Assembly: GCF_025244825.1 (NCBI RefSeq) | Contig: NZ_CP104263.1 | Location: forward strand, 2,542,001-2,606,000 | DNA from: Arthrobacter jinronghuae | Lineage (GTDB): Bacteria > Actinomycetota > Actinomycetes > Actinomycetales > Micrococcaceae | Length of the DNA: 64,000 bases | Direction of reading: 5' to 3' | Part shown: one piece after another, positions 8,978 to 17,853 of the stretch | Layout of the letters: the number at the start of each line of letters is the position of its first letter | Numbering within the stretch: the first letter of the stretch is position 1 | Position numbers and translations under genes: made by a program | Notes under the pieces: generated by a model | Database searches by the model: none | What the model was told of the DNA's origin: nothing | The model's input: the letters and a program-made list of their open reading frames with translations, nothing else

Positions 8978-10758
8978 CCTCCACACCGGTATACAGCGAC
9001 ACCCCGGCAACGGGAACCGGCTCCCCCATCCTTGAGGTCACCGGACTCGGCGTCGATTTCAACGTCGACAACGAATGGGTCATGGCCGCCGAAGACGTGA
9101 ACTACAAGGTTTACCCCGGGGAGATCCTGGCAATCGTCGGCGAGTCCGGTTCCGGCAAGAGCATGTCCTCCATGGCGCTGCTCGGCCTGCTGCCCGGCAA
9201 CGGGCGGTCCACCGGCAGCGCCAAGCTGCACGGCAAGGAACTCATCGGCGCCCCGCAGTCCGCGCTGCGGAAGATCCGCGGCAATGACATTGCCATGATC
9301 TTCCAGGAACCCATGACGGCCCTCAACCCTGTCCTCACGGTGGGTGAACAGGTGAAGGAGATCATCGAACAGCATTCCGACGCCTCCCCTGCCGATGCCA
9401 AGGCACGCGCCATCGAGCTGCTGCGCATGGTGGAGATTCCGGATCCGGAAACCCGCTACGACAACTATCCGCACCAGTTCTCCGGCGGGCAGCGTCAGCG
9501 CGCCATGATTGCCATTGCCATTGCCAATGACCCGATCCTGCTGATCGCCGATGAACCCACGACCGCCCTGGACGTCACGGTTCAGGCGGAAGTACTGGAA
9601 CTTCTGCGCAAGCTCAACAAGCGCCTGAACAGCGCCATCCTGCTCATCACCCATGACATGGGCGTAGTGGCCGACCTTGCGGACAACGTGGTGGTAATGC
9701 AGAACGGGCGGATCGTGGAAGCCTCCGCCGTGGTGGATCTCTTCGCTGCACCGCAGCAGGACTACACCAAGGCCCTGCTCGACGCCGTGCCGCACCTCGG
9801 TTCCAAGGTGGGCGGTGTGCTGGCAGCAGTCGAGGTGGAGGATGACGGTTCCCTGCAGATCACCGATGCACCCCGGGCTGTTATGAAGGCCTCCGAGGAA
9901 GTGGCCGAACCGACGTCGTCGCAGACGCCCGCCTTGCAGCTGGAGAATGTGGCCATCGAGTATCCGGGACGGTTCCGTACCGCGGCCTTCCGTGCGGTAT
10001 CCGATGTTTCCTTCACGATCATGCCCGGCGAAGTCATGGGTCTGGTGGGCGAATCCGGTTCGGGGAAGTCCACCATCGGACGCGCCGTCACCGGCCTGCT
10101 GCCGGTGGCCGAGGGAAGTGTGCGGATCAACGGAACAGACATCGCCGGGCTGTCACCGAAAAAGATGCGGCCCCTGCGGCGGAAGTTCGCCATCGTCTTC
10201 CAGGACCCGGCGGCATCGCTGAATCCGCGGATGTCCATCGGTGAGAGCATCGGCGAGCCGCTGTTCCTGCACGAGAAGCTGTCCAAGGCCGAGCTGGATA
10301 AGCGGGTGGAGAACCTGCTCGATGACGTCCAGCTGCCCAAGAGCTTCCGCAACCGGTATCCGCACGAACTCTCCGGCGGCCAGCGCCAGCGTGTGGGCAT
10401 TGCCCGGGCGCTCTCGCTGCGGCCGTCCCTGCTCGTGGCGGACGAGCCGACGTCGGCGCTGGATGTGTCAGTGCAGGCACGGGTGCTGGCGCTGCTGCAG
10501 GACCTGCAGAAGGAGTACGGCTTTGCCTGCCTGTTCGTCAGCCACGACCTGGCGGTGGTCGAGATCCTGGCCAGCCATATCGCCGTGCTGAACAAGGGCA
10601 GGATGGTGGAGCAGGGTTCCACCGAACAGGTCCTGAAGTATCCGCAGGATCCGTACACGCGGCGCCTGCTGGCAGCGGCACCGGTGCCTGACCCGGCCGA
10701 GCAGGCCTACCGCCGCGAGCAGCGCTATGCGCTCCTCGCGGCCGGCAGCGAGGAATAG
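8974..10758 (+). CDS. Dipeptide ABC transporter ATPase, fused DppD-DppF
   Basis: A 594-residue protein with two complete ABC ATPase domains, energising the importer at the inner face of the membrane. First domain (about 20-270): Walker A GESGSGKSMS, signature FSGGQRQRAM, Walker B LLIADEPTTALD. Second domain (about 315-570): Walker A GESGSGKSTIG, signature LSGGQRQRVG, Walker B LLVADEPTSALD. Both carry the C-terminal oligopeptide-transporter extension. Both sites look intact, so this one gene replaces the separate DppD and DppF genes. It is the last gene of the operon. Confidence 0.96.
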   Translation: MTSTPVYSDTPATGTGSPILEVTGLGVDFNVDNEWVMAAEDVNYKVYPGEILAIVGESGSGKSMSSMALLGLLPGNGRSTGSAKLHGKELIGAPQSALRKIRGNDIAMIFQEPMTALNPVLTVGEQVKEIIEQHSDASPADAKARAIELLRMVEIPDPETRYDNYPHQFSGGQRQRAMIAIAIANDPILLIADEPTTALDVTVQAEVLELLRKLNKRLNSAILLITHDMGVVADLADNVVVMQNGRIVEASAVVDLFAAPQQDYTKALLDAVPHLGSKVGGVLAAVEVEDDGSLQITDAPRAVMKASEEVAEPTSSQTPALQLENVAIEYPGRFRTAAFRAVSDVSFTIMPGEVMGLVGESGSGKSTIGRAVTGLLPVAEGSVRINGTDIAGLSPKKMRPLRRKFAIVFQDPAASLNPRMSIGESIGEPLFLHEKLSKAELDKRVENLLDDVQLPKSFRNRYPHELSGGQRQRVGIARALSLRPSLLVADEPTSALDVSVQARVLALLQDLQKEYGFACLFVSHDLAVVEILASHIAVLNKGRMVEQGSTEQVLKYPQDPYTRRLLAAAPVPDPAEQAYRREQRYALLAAGSEE

Positions 10759-10781
10759 GTAAACACAGCAGAACGAAACCG

Positions 10782-10829
10782 CGGCGGCGGCGTCAGTGGC
10801 GGAAGACCAGCTTCCCCACGGCGCCGCCG
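10782..10829 (+). terminator. GC-rich hairpin after peptide transporter operon (no T-tract)
   Basis: An outer stem CGGCGGCG/CGCCGCCG (10782-10789 with 10822-10829) encloses an inner GGAAG/CTTCC stem (10801-10805 with 10811-10815). It begins 24 nt after the ATPase stop codon. It lacks a T-run, so termination is plausible but not certain. Confidence 0.4.
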
Positions 10830-10885
10830 TCGTCGTTGCCAGGGAGCAGCCGGCCCGGCGGTACGCGCCCCGGCCGTATGGAATT

Positions 10886-10903
10886 TAGTTGGAAGTCCGA
10901 CTA
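10886..10903. promoter_or_regulatory. Candidate operator upstream of the valine-degradation operon
   Basis: An 18-bp imperfect palindrome, TAGTTGGAAGTCCGACTA. Its core GGAAGTCC resembles GGACGTCC upstream of the acyl-CoA dehydrogenase gene at 16052-16059. It lies about 80 nt before mmsA. The regulator is unknown; a TetR-type or the local MarR-family protein could be considered. Confidence 0.4.
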
Positions 10904-10984
10904 TGTTGGGGTGGGAAGACAGTGTTGCGGCTCACACCCGGCCAGGATGCAGCTTCGAAATTCCACGGTGCAAAGGAGCATTCC

Positions 10985-12487
10985 ATGATGGTTCGCGAGC
11001 TATCGCATTACGTTGACGGACAGCATGTTGGAGGCACCTCCGGGCGCTTCAGCGATGTCTACGATCCCTGCACGGGCGAGGTCTCCGCCAGGGTGCCCCT
11101 GGCCAGCACCGAGGAAGTCCGCAACGTTGTTTCCAACGCGGAGAAGGGCCAGCTGGAATGGGCAGCCATGAACCCGCAGCGGCGCGGCCGGATCCTGCTT
11201 CGGTTCGTCGATCTGGTGAACCGGAACATGAATGAACTGGCCACCCTGTTGTCCTCGGAACACGGCAAGACCCTCCTCGACGCGAAGGGCGACATCCAGC
11301 GGGGCATCGAGGTGGTGGAATTCGCCGCCGGCGCCCCGCATCTGCTCAAGGGCGAGTTCTCCGACAACACAGGGGCCGGCGTCGACGTCCATTCGATGCG
11401 CCAGCCGCTCGGCGTCGTAGCCGGAATCACGCCGTTCAACTTTCCGGCCATGATTCCGCTGTGGAAGTCCGGTCCGGCACTTGCTGCAGGCAATTCCTTC
11501 ATCCTCAAGCCCTCCGAGCGGGACCCTTCCGTTCCCCTGCGCCTCGCCGAGCTCTTTACGGAGGCAGGCCTTCCGGCCGGTGTCTTCAACGTCGTCAACG
11601 GCGACAAGGAAGCGGTCGATGCGTTGCTGGAGGATCCGCGGGTGCAGGCCATCGGCTTTGTCGGCTCCACGCCGATTGCGCAGTACATCTATGCCACTGC
11701 CGCTGCACACGGAAAGCGCGCCCAGTGTTTCGGCGGCGCGAAAAACCACATGGTGATCATGCCGGACGCCGATCTGGACATGGCAGCCGATGCCCTGATC
11801 GGTGCCGGCTTCGGCTCCGCCGGTGAACGCTGCATGGCGATCTCCGTGGCCGTACCTGTCGGCAAGGACACCGGCGACGCGCTCGTGGCGAAACTCGAGG
11901 AGCGGATCGCCGCACTCAAGGTCGGGCACAGCCTCGCCGAGGATTCGGATTTCGGCCCGGTGGTCGCGGCTTCCGCGAAGGAACGGATCGAGGGCTACAT
12001 CCAGGCCGGCGTGGATGAGGGGGCAACCCTGCTGGCCGACGGGCGCGGCCTCGCGGTAGAGGGCTACGAGGGTGGCTTCTGGGTGGGGCCCACTCTCTTC
12101 GACAACGTCACCAAGGATATGACGATTTACAAGGAAGAGATTTTCGGGCCCGTGCTCAGCGTGCTGCGTGCAGAGGACTACGACGAAGCCCTGCGCCTGT
12201 GCAGCGAGCACGAGTTCGGCAACGGAGTGGCGATCTTCACCCGGGACGGTGACTCCGCCCGTGATTTCGCGAGCCGGGTCCAGGTCGGCATGGTGGGCAT
12301 CAACGTCCCCATCCCGGTCCCTATCGCCTACTACACCTTCGGCGGCTGGAAGGCTTCCGGGTTCGGCGACCTCAACCAACACGGTGCGGATGCCTTCCGC
12401 TTCTATACCAAGACCAAGACGGTCACCACGCGCTGGCCGTCGGGAATCCGCACCGGCGCCAGCTTCGTTATGCCGGAAGGCAGCTGA
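10985..12487 (+). CDS. mmsA: Methylmalonate-semialdehyde dehydrogenase (CoA-acylating)
   Basis: A 500-residue aldehyde dehydrogenase superfamily enzyme. It oxidises methylmalonate semialdehyde to propionyl-CoA at the end of valine breakdown. ATG at 10985, with AAGGAG six bases upstream; a second ATG follows directly. Recognisable features: ITPFNFPAMIPLW, FILKPSERDPS for NAD binding, FVGSTPIAQYIY, and the catalytic cysteine in GSAGERCMAIS, a sequence typical of MmsA. The stop overlaps the start of the next gene by one base (TGATG). It heads an operon that also encodes HIBCH and MmsB, which supports the valine-pathway assignment. Confidence 0.95.
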   Translation: MMVRELSHYVDGQHVGGTSGRFSDVYDPCTGEVSARVPLASTEEVRNVVSNAEKGQLEWAAMNPQRRGRILLRFVDLVNRNMNELATLLSSEHGKTLLDAKGDIQRGIEVVEFAAGAPHLLKGEFSDNTGAGVDVHSMRQPLGVVAGITPFNFPAMIPLWKSGPALAAGNSFILKPSERDPSVPLRLAELFTEAGLPAGVFNVVNGDKEAVDALLEDPRVQAIGFVGSTPIAQYIYATAAAHGKRAQCFGGAKNHMVIMPDADLDMAADALIGAGFGSAGERCMAISVAVPVGKDTGDALVAKLEERIAALKVGHSLAEDSDFGPVVAASAKERIEGYIQAGVDEGATLLADGRGLAVEGYEGGFWVGPTLFDNVTKDMTIYKEEIFGPVLSVLRAEDYDEALRLCSEHEFGNGVAIFTRDGDSARDFASRVQVGMVGINVPIPVPIAYYTFGGWKASGFGDLNQHGADAFRFYTKTKTVTTRWPSGIRTGASFVMPEGS

Positions 12488-13569
12488 TGGCAGCCATGGG
12501 CTCCGGGAAGCCTGATACGGACGAGGTGCTGTTCGAATGCCGCGGCCGGCTGGGCGTCATAACGCTCAACCGCCCTCGGGCCGTCAATGCGCTTACGGCC
12601 GGCATGGCATCGGCCATGCTGGAGCAGCTCAGGCTCTGGGCCGGCGACGACACCGTGGAGGCTGTGCTGGTACGCGGCTCCGGCGAACGGGGATTGTGTG
12701 CGGGCGGCGACATCGTGGCCATCTACCGCGACATGCTCGACGGCGGCAACGCCACAGCCGCCTTCTGGGCGGAGGAATACACGCTCAACTCGCTTATTTC
12801 GAACTACCCCAAGCCGTACGTGGCCTTTATGGACGGTCTGGTGCTCGGCGGCGGAGTGGGAATCTCCGCCCACGGCTCCGTCCGGATCGTCACCGAGCGG
12901 ACCCGGCTGGGCATGCCGGAAACCACCATCGGCTTCGTGCCCGACGTCGGCGGAACCCTGCTGCTCTCCCGCGCACCCGGGGAGGCCGGCACCCATGCAG
13001 CCCTCACCGGCGCCCACCTGAACGCCGCCGATGCGGTGTTCCTGGGGTTCGCGGACTCCTTCGTTCCGTCGGCAAAGCTTGCGGACCTCGCCAAGGCGCT
13101 TGAAAGCGAACCGGTGGACTCCGCCGTCGCACGCTTTGCAGAGGAGGCCCCGCCGTCCGGACTCGCAGGGCAGGCATGGATAGACGCGTGCTACGCCGGG
13201 ACCGACGCCGAGGAAATCGTGCGCCGGCTGCGGGCTTTCGATGGGCAGGCCCAGGAGGAAGCAGCCAAGGCTGCCGAGGCAATAGCGGCCAAGTCCCCCA
13301 CCGCGGTGAAAGTGACGCTGGAATCGCTGCGCCGGGTGAAGGGGCTGAGCCTGGAGAAAGCCCTGGAGCAGGAGTACCGGGTGGGCCTGCGGTTCGTCGC
13401 CGGACCCGATTTCCGGGAGGGCATCCGTGCCCAGGTGGTGGATAAGGACTTTGCCCCGGACTGGCAGCCCGCCACGCTGGCAGAGGTCAGCGACGAGGAC
13501 GTCGAATCCTATTTCGCTCCGCTGGGGAACCGTGAACTGATACTTTCCAAGGAGCACAACAATGTCTGA
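12487..13569 (+). CDS. 3-hydroxyisobutyryl-CoA hydrolase (crotonase family)
   Basis: A 360-residue crotonase-fold protein. The long form and the motifs GERGLCAGGDIVAIY, VLGGGVGISAH and MPETTIGFVPDVGGT match 3-hydroxyisobutyryl-CoA hydrolases rather than hydratases. It would release 3-hydroxyisobutyrate from its CoA ester for oxidation by the next gene product. The start overlaps mmsA by one base and the end overlaps mmsB by 8 bases, so the three are co-translated. The C-terminal part (about 260-350) is the HIBCH-specific helical region. Confidence 0.92.
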   Translation: MAAMGSGKPDTDEVLFECRGRLGVITLNRPRAVNALTAGMASAMLEQLRLWAGDDTVEAVLVRGSGERGLCAGGDIVAIYRDMLDGGNATAAFWAEEYTLNSLISNYPKPYVAFMDGLVLGGGVGISAHGSVRIVTERTRLGMPETTIGFVPDVGGTLLLSRAPGEAGTHAALTGAHLNAADAVFLGFADSFVPSAKLADLAKALESEPVDSAVARFAEEAPPSGLAGQAWIDACYAGTDAEEIVRRLRAFDGQAQEEAAKAAEAIAAKSPTAVKVTLESLRRVKGLSLEKALEQEYRVGLRFVAGPDFREGIRAQVVDKDFAPDWQPATLAEVSDEDVESYFAPLGNRELILSKEHNNV

Positions 13570-14509
13570 ACCATTCCCTTCAGAGCTGAGCCGTGGGGAG
13601 CAGGCCGCTCCGGTTGCCTTCCTCGGACTGGGCCACATGGGCGGCCCGATGGCCGTGAATCTCGTGAACGCCGGCTACGCCGTCACCGGCTTCGACGTAA
13701 TGCCCGCCGCTCTTGAAACTGCTGAGGCAAACGGCATCGCCACAGCCGCCAGTGCCGCCGCTGCGGTGTCCGGCGCCGGTGTAGTGCTCACCATGCTGCC
13801 CAGCGGCAAACATCTGCTGGACGCCTATCGGGGCACCGGAGACCAGCCGGGGCTGCTCGCCGCTGCCGCACCCAACACCCTGTTCCTGGATTGCTCCACC
13901 ATCAACGTGGAGGAGGCCCGGGAGGCAGCAGAACTCGCGGTTGCGGCCGGCCACCGGGCCGTAGACGCGCCGGTCTCCGGCGGCGTCGTAGGCGCCGAGG
14001 CAGGCACTTTGACCTTCATGGTGGGAGCGTTGCCGGAAGATTTCAAAGCAGTCAGCCCGATGCTCGAGGTGATGGGCCGGCGCGTAGTGCACTGCGGAGA
14101 GCACGGTGCAGGCCAGGCCGCCAAGATCTGCAACAACATGATCCTCGGAATCTCGATGATCGCGGTCAGCGAAGCCTTTGTCCTGGGCGAAAAGCTGGGC
14201 CTGACCCACCAGGCCCTTTTCGATGTTGCTTCGGCGGCCTCCGGCCAGTGCTGGGCGCTGACCACAAACTGCCCCGTGCCGGGCCCGGTGCCCACCAGCC
14301 CCGCCAACCGCGACTATCAGCCCGGGTTCGCGGGAGCCCTGATGGCCAAGGACCTGAAGCTGGCCCTCAACGCCCTCGAAAGCACGGGGGTCGCCGCGCA
14401 GTTAGGACCGCTCGCTTCGGCAATCTACGATGACTTTGCCGCGGAAGGCGGCGCGGGCCGGGATTTCTCCGGCATCATCACCGATATCCGGGATAAGTCA
14501 GCGCGCTAG
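13562..14509 (+). CDS. mmsB: 3-hydroxyisobutyrate dehydrogenase
   Basis: A 315-residue member of the beta-hydroxyacid dehydrogenase family that oxidises 3-hydroxyisobutyrate to methylmalonate semialdehyde, the MmsA substrate. ATG at 13562 has AAGGAG upstream inside the previous gene. The N-terminal Rossmann motif reads FLGLGHMGGPMA; the substrate motif is DAPVSGGVVGAEAGT; the catalytic lysine sits in GAGQAAKICNNM. The length is normal apart from about 18 extra N-terminal residues before the Rossmann strand. Confidence 0.95.
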   Translation: MSEPFPSELSRGEQAAPVAFLGLGHMGGPMAVNLVNAGYAVTGFDVMPAALETAEANGIATAASAAAAVSGAGVVLTMLPSGKHLLDAYRGTGDQPGLLAAAAPNTLFLDCSTINVEEAREAAELAVAAGHRAVDAPVSGGVVGAEAGTLTFMVGALPEDFKAVSPMLEVMGRRVVHCGEHGAGQAAKICNNMILGISMIAVSEAFVLGEKLGLTHQALFDVASAASGQCWALTTNCPVPGPVPTSPANRDYQPGFAGALMAKDLKLALNALESTGVAAQLGPLASAIYDDFAAEGGAGRDFSGIITDIRDKSAR

Positions 14510-14563
14510 GTTTTGCGCACCGGACAATCCCGAACACTTGAAACAGCACCTGAGGGGCCAGAC

Positions 14564-15343
14564 ATGACGGAGCAGTACACGAACATTCTCGTAGAGCAGC
14601 GCGGCCGGGTGGGGCTCGTGACGCTCAACCGGCCCGAGGCGCTGAACGCGCTGAACAAGACCACCATGGACGAACTCGTGCGCGCCGTGTCCGCAATGGA
14701 CGCCGATCCCGCGATCGGAGCTGTTGTGCTGACCGGATCCGGCAAGGCCTTCGCCGCCGGGGCGGACATCAAGGAAATGCAGTCCAAGGGCTACATGGAC
14801 ATGTACGCCGCGGACTGGTTCCGCGGCTGGGAAGATTTGACCCGCCTGCGTATCCCGGTGATAGCTGCAGTGTCCGGCTTCGCCCTGGGCGGCGGCTGCG
14901 AGCTCGCGATGATGTGCGACTTCATCATTGCCGGCGACAATGCCAAATTCGGCCAGCCGGAAATCAATCTCGGAGTGCTCCCCGGCATGGGCGGCTCCCA
15001 GCGGCTCACCCGCGCCGTGGGGAAGTCCAAAGCGATGGACATGATCCTGACCGGGCGCTTCATGGGTGCCGAGGAAGCCGAACGCGCCGGCCTCGTTTCG
15101 CGCGTGGTCCCGGCCGCGGACGTGGTCGAGGAGGCCATGGAGGCCGCCGCGGTCATCGCCTCCAAATCCAAACCGGTGGCGATGGTTGCCAAGGAAGCCG
15201 TCAACGCAGCGTTTGAGACGGGCCTGGCCCAGGGAGTCCTCTTCGAACGGCGCGTCTTCCACTCGCTGTTTGCCACCGAGGACCAGAAGGAAGGCATGGC
15301 GGCCTTCGTCGAGAAGCGCAAGCCGGACTTCACCCACCGCTGA
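14564..15343 (+). CDS. Enoyl-CoA hydratase
   Basis: A 259-residue crotonase-family enzyme that hydrates 2-enoyl-CoA esters. ATG at 14564 follows GAGGGG at a suitable distance; the frame is open for 17 codons upstream but without a good start. The two catalytic glutamates are in [11 protein letters not shown] and [11 protein letters not shown], the pattern of true hydratases. It follows mmsB by 54 nt and is probably in the same operon, acting on methacrylyl-CoA or fatty acyl intermediates; the preferred substrate cannot be told. Confidence 0.92.
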   Translation: MTEQYTNILVEQRGRVGLVTLNRPEALNALNKTTMDELVRAVSAMDADPAIGAVVLTGSGKAFAAGADIKEMQSKGYMDMYAADWFRGWEDLTRLRIPVIAAVSGFALGGGCELAMMCDFIIAGDNAKFGQPEINLGVLPGMGGSQRLTRAVGKSKAMDMILTGRFMGAEEAERAGLVSRVVPAADVVEEAMEAAAVIASKSKPVAMVAKEAVNAAFETGLAQGVLFERRVFHSLFATEDQKEGMAAFVEKRKPDFTHR

Positions 15344-15366
15344 GGCGGTGCGTCCGGCCGCGCCGT

Positions 15367-15396
15367 TCAGTCGCTGAAGTCTCAGTCGCTGAAGTC
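15367..15396. repeat. Perfect 15-bp tandem duplication at the 3' end of the marR gene
   Basis: TCAGTCGCTGAAGTC occurs twice in direct succession (15367-15381 and 15382-15396). The second copy encodes the last four codons plus stop of the MarR protein (DFSD-stop); the first copy repeats them just beyond the stop. Confidence 0.85.
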
Positions 15397-15882
15397 GCCG
15401 GCGTTCCTGCGGAAGCTGCCGAGGATCCGGATCAGCTGGTCCACATCCTGCTCTTCGAATCCGGATTGCGCGAATACCCCCGAGTTCAGGGCCTGGGTTG
15501 CCTCCTTGGCCAGCGTCCGCCCTTGGGGAGTGAGCTCAATCAAGGTGGTGCGCCCGTCTGTGGGATGCGGTGAGCGGATCACCAGTTCCGCGTCCTGCAG
15601 ACGGTCGACGGCGTTCGTCACCGAGGTGGGGTGCACCTGGAGAAGCGCGCTGGCCTTGTTCATAGGCAGCGCCCCGCTGCGGGCAAAACTCAGGAGGGCG
15701 AGGAGTTCGTAGCGGGCAAACGTCAGCCCGAACGGCTTCAAAACCGCCTCAATCCGGGCCAGCAGGATCTGTTGGGTCCGCATGATGGCTGTGATGGCAG
15801 CCATGGGTGCGGCGACGTCGGACCAGCCGTGCCGTTCCCAGTTTCCTCTGGCGTCCGCAATGGGATCACGCGGCAGCGGCAT
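15382..15882 (-). CDS. MarR-family transcriptional regulator
   Basis: A 166-residue winged-helix repressor. The core LTFARYELLALLSF, then the recognition helix region LQVHPTSVTNAVDRLQDAEL and the wing SPHPTDGRTTLIELT match MarR. ATG at 15882 lies 10 nt after GGAGG; a GTG at 15888, 4 nt from GGAGG, is a possible alternative start. It is transcribed divergently from the acyl-CoA dehydrogenase gene and convergently with the enoyl-CoA hydratase gene, so control of acyl-CoA catabolism is likely but not shown. Confidence 0.88.
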   Translation of the reverse strand: MPLPRDPIADARGNWERHGWSDVAAPMAAITAIMRTQQILLARIEAVLKPFGLTFARYELLALLSFARSGALPMNKASALLQVHPTSVTNAVDRLQDAELVIRSPHPTDGRTTLIELTPQGRTLAKEATQALNSGVFAQSGFEEQDVDQLIRILGSFRRNAGDFSD

Positions 15883-16044
15883 TGCCACGGCACCTCCGGC
15901 TTCCCGTTCTGGATTTCATAGGCCCCAGCCTAGCTTTTCAGTGCCGGAAAGTCGGTTCCGGTGGCTTGCGGGCCCGCCGCCGTTATCCCGGTTCCGGAAC
16001 CCCGGCCGACGACCGGCACAATGGTGATCTCCGTCACTCTGCAA

Positions 16045-16060
16045 TATACTAGGACGTCCA
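16045..16060 (+). promoter_or_regulatory. Candidate promoter -10 element with adjoining GGACGTCC palindrome
   Basis: TATACT at 16045-16050 is a good -10 element; a poor -35 (TGGTGA) sits 17 bp upstream. The perfect palindrome GGACGTCC at 16052-16059 follows immediately, where a bound repressor would block initiation. The core is shared with the site upstream of mmsA. Confidence 0.45.
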
Positions 16061-16116
16061 AGGGTTAGGAAGAGCCGGACCATCCATGCCGGATCGCTAC
16101 GAAGGGATGCTCGCCC

Positions 16117-17334
16117 GTGCAGCCACAAAGCCGTGCCACCGGACAGAACCTCACAGAGACGGACGACGCCTTCGTCCCGCCTTTCCCGGACGTTGACCTC
16201 ATGTACATCGTTGACCTGCTTCCTCCGGAGGAACAGTCCCGCTACCGGGAGGTCCGCAGCTTCCTCCAGTCCCGGATCCGGGCGGCTTCGATCGACTACT
16301 GGAACAGGGAGGAATTCCCCTTCGAACTGGTCGGGGAGCTGGGCAAGTACGGCCTCGGCGGTCTGCAGACAGACGGAAGCTCCAAGCTGTTCAAGGGACT
16401 TATGTACACGGAGGTGGCGCGCGCCGATGTGTCCCTCTCCGCACTGGTGGGGATCCACAACGAGCTGATCGTCGGCATGGTGGACCAGCTCGGCTCCGAG
16501 GAGCAGAAGGCACGCTGGCTGCCGGGCCTCACCGCCCTCACGCAGATCGGTGCCTTTGCCCTGACCGAACCTGACCACGGATCGGACATAGCCGGCGGGC
16601 TGTCCACTACGGCGCGCCGCGACGGGGACGAGTGGGTGATCAACGGCGCCAAGCGCTGGATCGGGGCCGGCACCATCGCCGACTTTGCCCTGGTCTGGGC
16701 GAGGGACGTCGCCGACCAGCAGATAAAGTGTTTCCTCGTCGAAACGGACCGCCCCGGCTACATGGCCGCAAAGATCGCAAACAAGATCGGGCTTCGGATC
16801 ATGCAGAACGCGGATATCGCGCTCGACGACGTCCGCATCCCGGCAGCCAACCTCCTGCCGGGTGCCACCGACTTTTCCAAAGCCAACGAGCTGCTGCGCG
16901 ATTCGCGTGCCTGGGTGGGCTGGCAGGCCGCCGGCATACAGCTGGCCGCGTTCGACGTCGCACGTTCCTACGCCTTGAACCGGAAGCAGTTCGGCAAGGA
17001 GCTCGCCCGGTTCCAGCTGATCCAGCAGCAGCTGGCCGAAATCCTGGGCAACGCCTCCGTCTCGCTCGCACTGATGGCACAGCTTGCCGGGATCCAGCAG
17101 GACGGCAAGCTCGAAATGGTCCAGGCGGCGATGGCCAAGTCCACCACCACCCGGCTGGCCCGGGCATCGGTGGCCATGGGGCGGTCCCTGCTGGGCGGTA
17201 ACGGCATCAGCACGGACTATGAGATGGGCAAGCTCTTCGGAGATGCCGAAATCCTCTACACCTACGAGGGCAGCTACGAGATCAATTCACTGATCGTCGC
17301 GCGGGCAGTGACCGGGAAGTCGGCATTCGTCTAG
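16117..17334 (+). CDS. Acyl-CoA dehydrogenase, glutaryl-CoA dehydrogenase-like
   Basis: A 405-residue FAD-dependent acyl-CoA dehydrogenase. GTG at 16117 with GAAGGGA 9 nt upstream. The FAD-binding segment FALTEPDHGSDIAG is present, and the C-terminal segment ILYTYEGSYEINSL carries the catalytic glutamate in the TYEG context seen in glutaryl-CoA dehydrogenases and some short-branched-chain enzymes. Proximity to valine-degradation genes and the shared upstream palindrome suggest isobutyryl-CoA or a related branched substrate, but glutaryl-CoA is possible on sequence grounds. Confidence 0.88.
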   Translation: MQPQSRATGQNLTETDDAFVPPFPDVDLMYIVDLLPPEEQSRYREVRSFLQSRIRAASIDYWNREEFPFELVGELGKYGLGGLQTDGSSKLFKGLMYTEVARADVSLSALVGIHNELIVGMVDQLGSEEQKARWLPGLTALTQIGAFALTEPDHGSDIAGGLSTTARRDGDEWVINGAKRWIGAGTIADFALVWARDVADQQIKCFLVETDRPGYMAAKIANKIGLRIMQNADIALDDVRIPAANLLPGATDFSKANELLRDSRAWVGWQAAGIQLAAFDVARSYALNRKQFGKELARFQLIQQQLAEILGNASVSLALMAQLAGIQQDGKLEMVQAAMAKSTTTRLARASVAMGRSLLGGNGISTDYEMGKLFGDAEILYTYEGSYEINSLIVARAVTGKSAFV

Positions 17335-17415
17335 GCAGCCGGGCACGCGTTAGGCGTGCGCATGAGGCATGTGGGACACTGGAGGGCAGAACTTTTCGAA
17401 TCAAAGGAGGCAGCT

Positions 17416-17490
17416 ATGAGCAAGCGTGCACGCAAGCGTCGTGACCGTAAGCGCGGCGGCGCTAACCACGGTAAGCGTCCCAACACCTAA
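17416..17490 (+). CDS. 50S ribosomal protein bL37
   Basis: A 24-codon gene, missed by ordinary length cut-offs. The product begins MSKRARKRRDRKRGG and ends ANHGKRPNT: very basic and closely matching the small actinobacterial large-subunit protein bL37 first seen in mycobacterial ribosome structures. An excellent ribosome-binding site, AAAGGAGG, precedes the ATG by 5 nt, and a strong terminator lies 40 nt downstream. It stands as its own short transcription unit next to sigR/rsrA. Confidence 0.9.
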   Translation: MSKRARKRRDRKRGGANHGKRPNT

Positions 17491-17529
17491 GCAAAGCTTT
17501 GGTAGCCGCGTGGCCGGACGGCCAGGCAA

Positions 17530-17567
17530 AAAGAACCCCCGGAACCTTTTGGTACCGGGGGTTCTTT
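17530..17567. terminator. Bidirectional terminator between bL37 and rsrA
   Basis: A 17-bp stem with one mismatch (17530-17546 with 17551-17567) and a TTTT loop. It has A residues on its left and T residues on its right, so it can serve both converging units. Confidence 0.9.
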
Positions 17568-17592
17568 GTGTCTGCGACGGTGCGCTACGGAA

Positions 17593-17853
17593 TCAGTGGT
17601 CCGCAGTCTGGATCTGGCTGATGCGGGTGAGGATGCTGGCCTTCAGCGTCTCGGGCGCTGCCTCTGTGCAGGACCGCTTCACCACCGAACGGATGACGCA
17701 CTCAAGGTCATGTTCCTGGGCGCATTCGGGACATCCGTCGAGGTGTTCCTTGATTTCCACAAGGTCCTCGTGGGACAGGGCGCCGTCCAGGTATTCGTAC
17801 AGCCGTTCAATACGGGCGTCGTCGCAATCGCCCAGGCTCTGGCAATCGCTCAT
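17593..17853 (-). CDS. rsrA: Mycothiol-system anti-sigma factor RsrA
   Basis: An 86-residue zinc anti-sigma factor of the ZAS type. The zinc/redox motif HxxxCxxC reads HLDGCPEC (about residues 37-44), with additional cysteines at the N-terminus and further on. In the reduced state it binds SigR; disulfide stress releases the sigma factor. Its start overlaps the sigR stop by 4 nt, ensuring balanced synthesis. Length and motif spacing are normal for RsrA. Confidence 0.95.
   Translation of the reverse strand: MSDCQSLGDCDDARIERLYEYLDGALSHEDLVEIKEHLDGCPECAQEHDLECVIRSVVKRSCTEAAPETLKASILTRISQIQTADH

Noticed and set aside
10800..10870. Possible C-terminal remnant of an oxidoreductase on the minus strand (GAVGKLVFRH before a stop)
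   Set aside because: Only about 18 codons look protein-like, no upstream continuation is recognisable, and the segment is also part of a hairpin.
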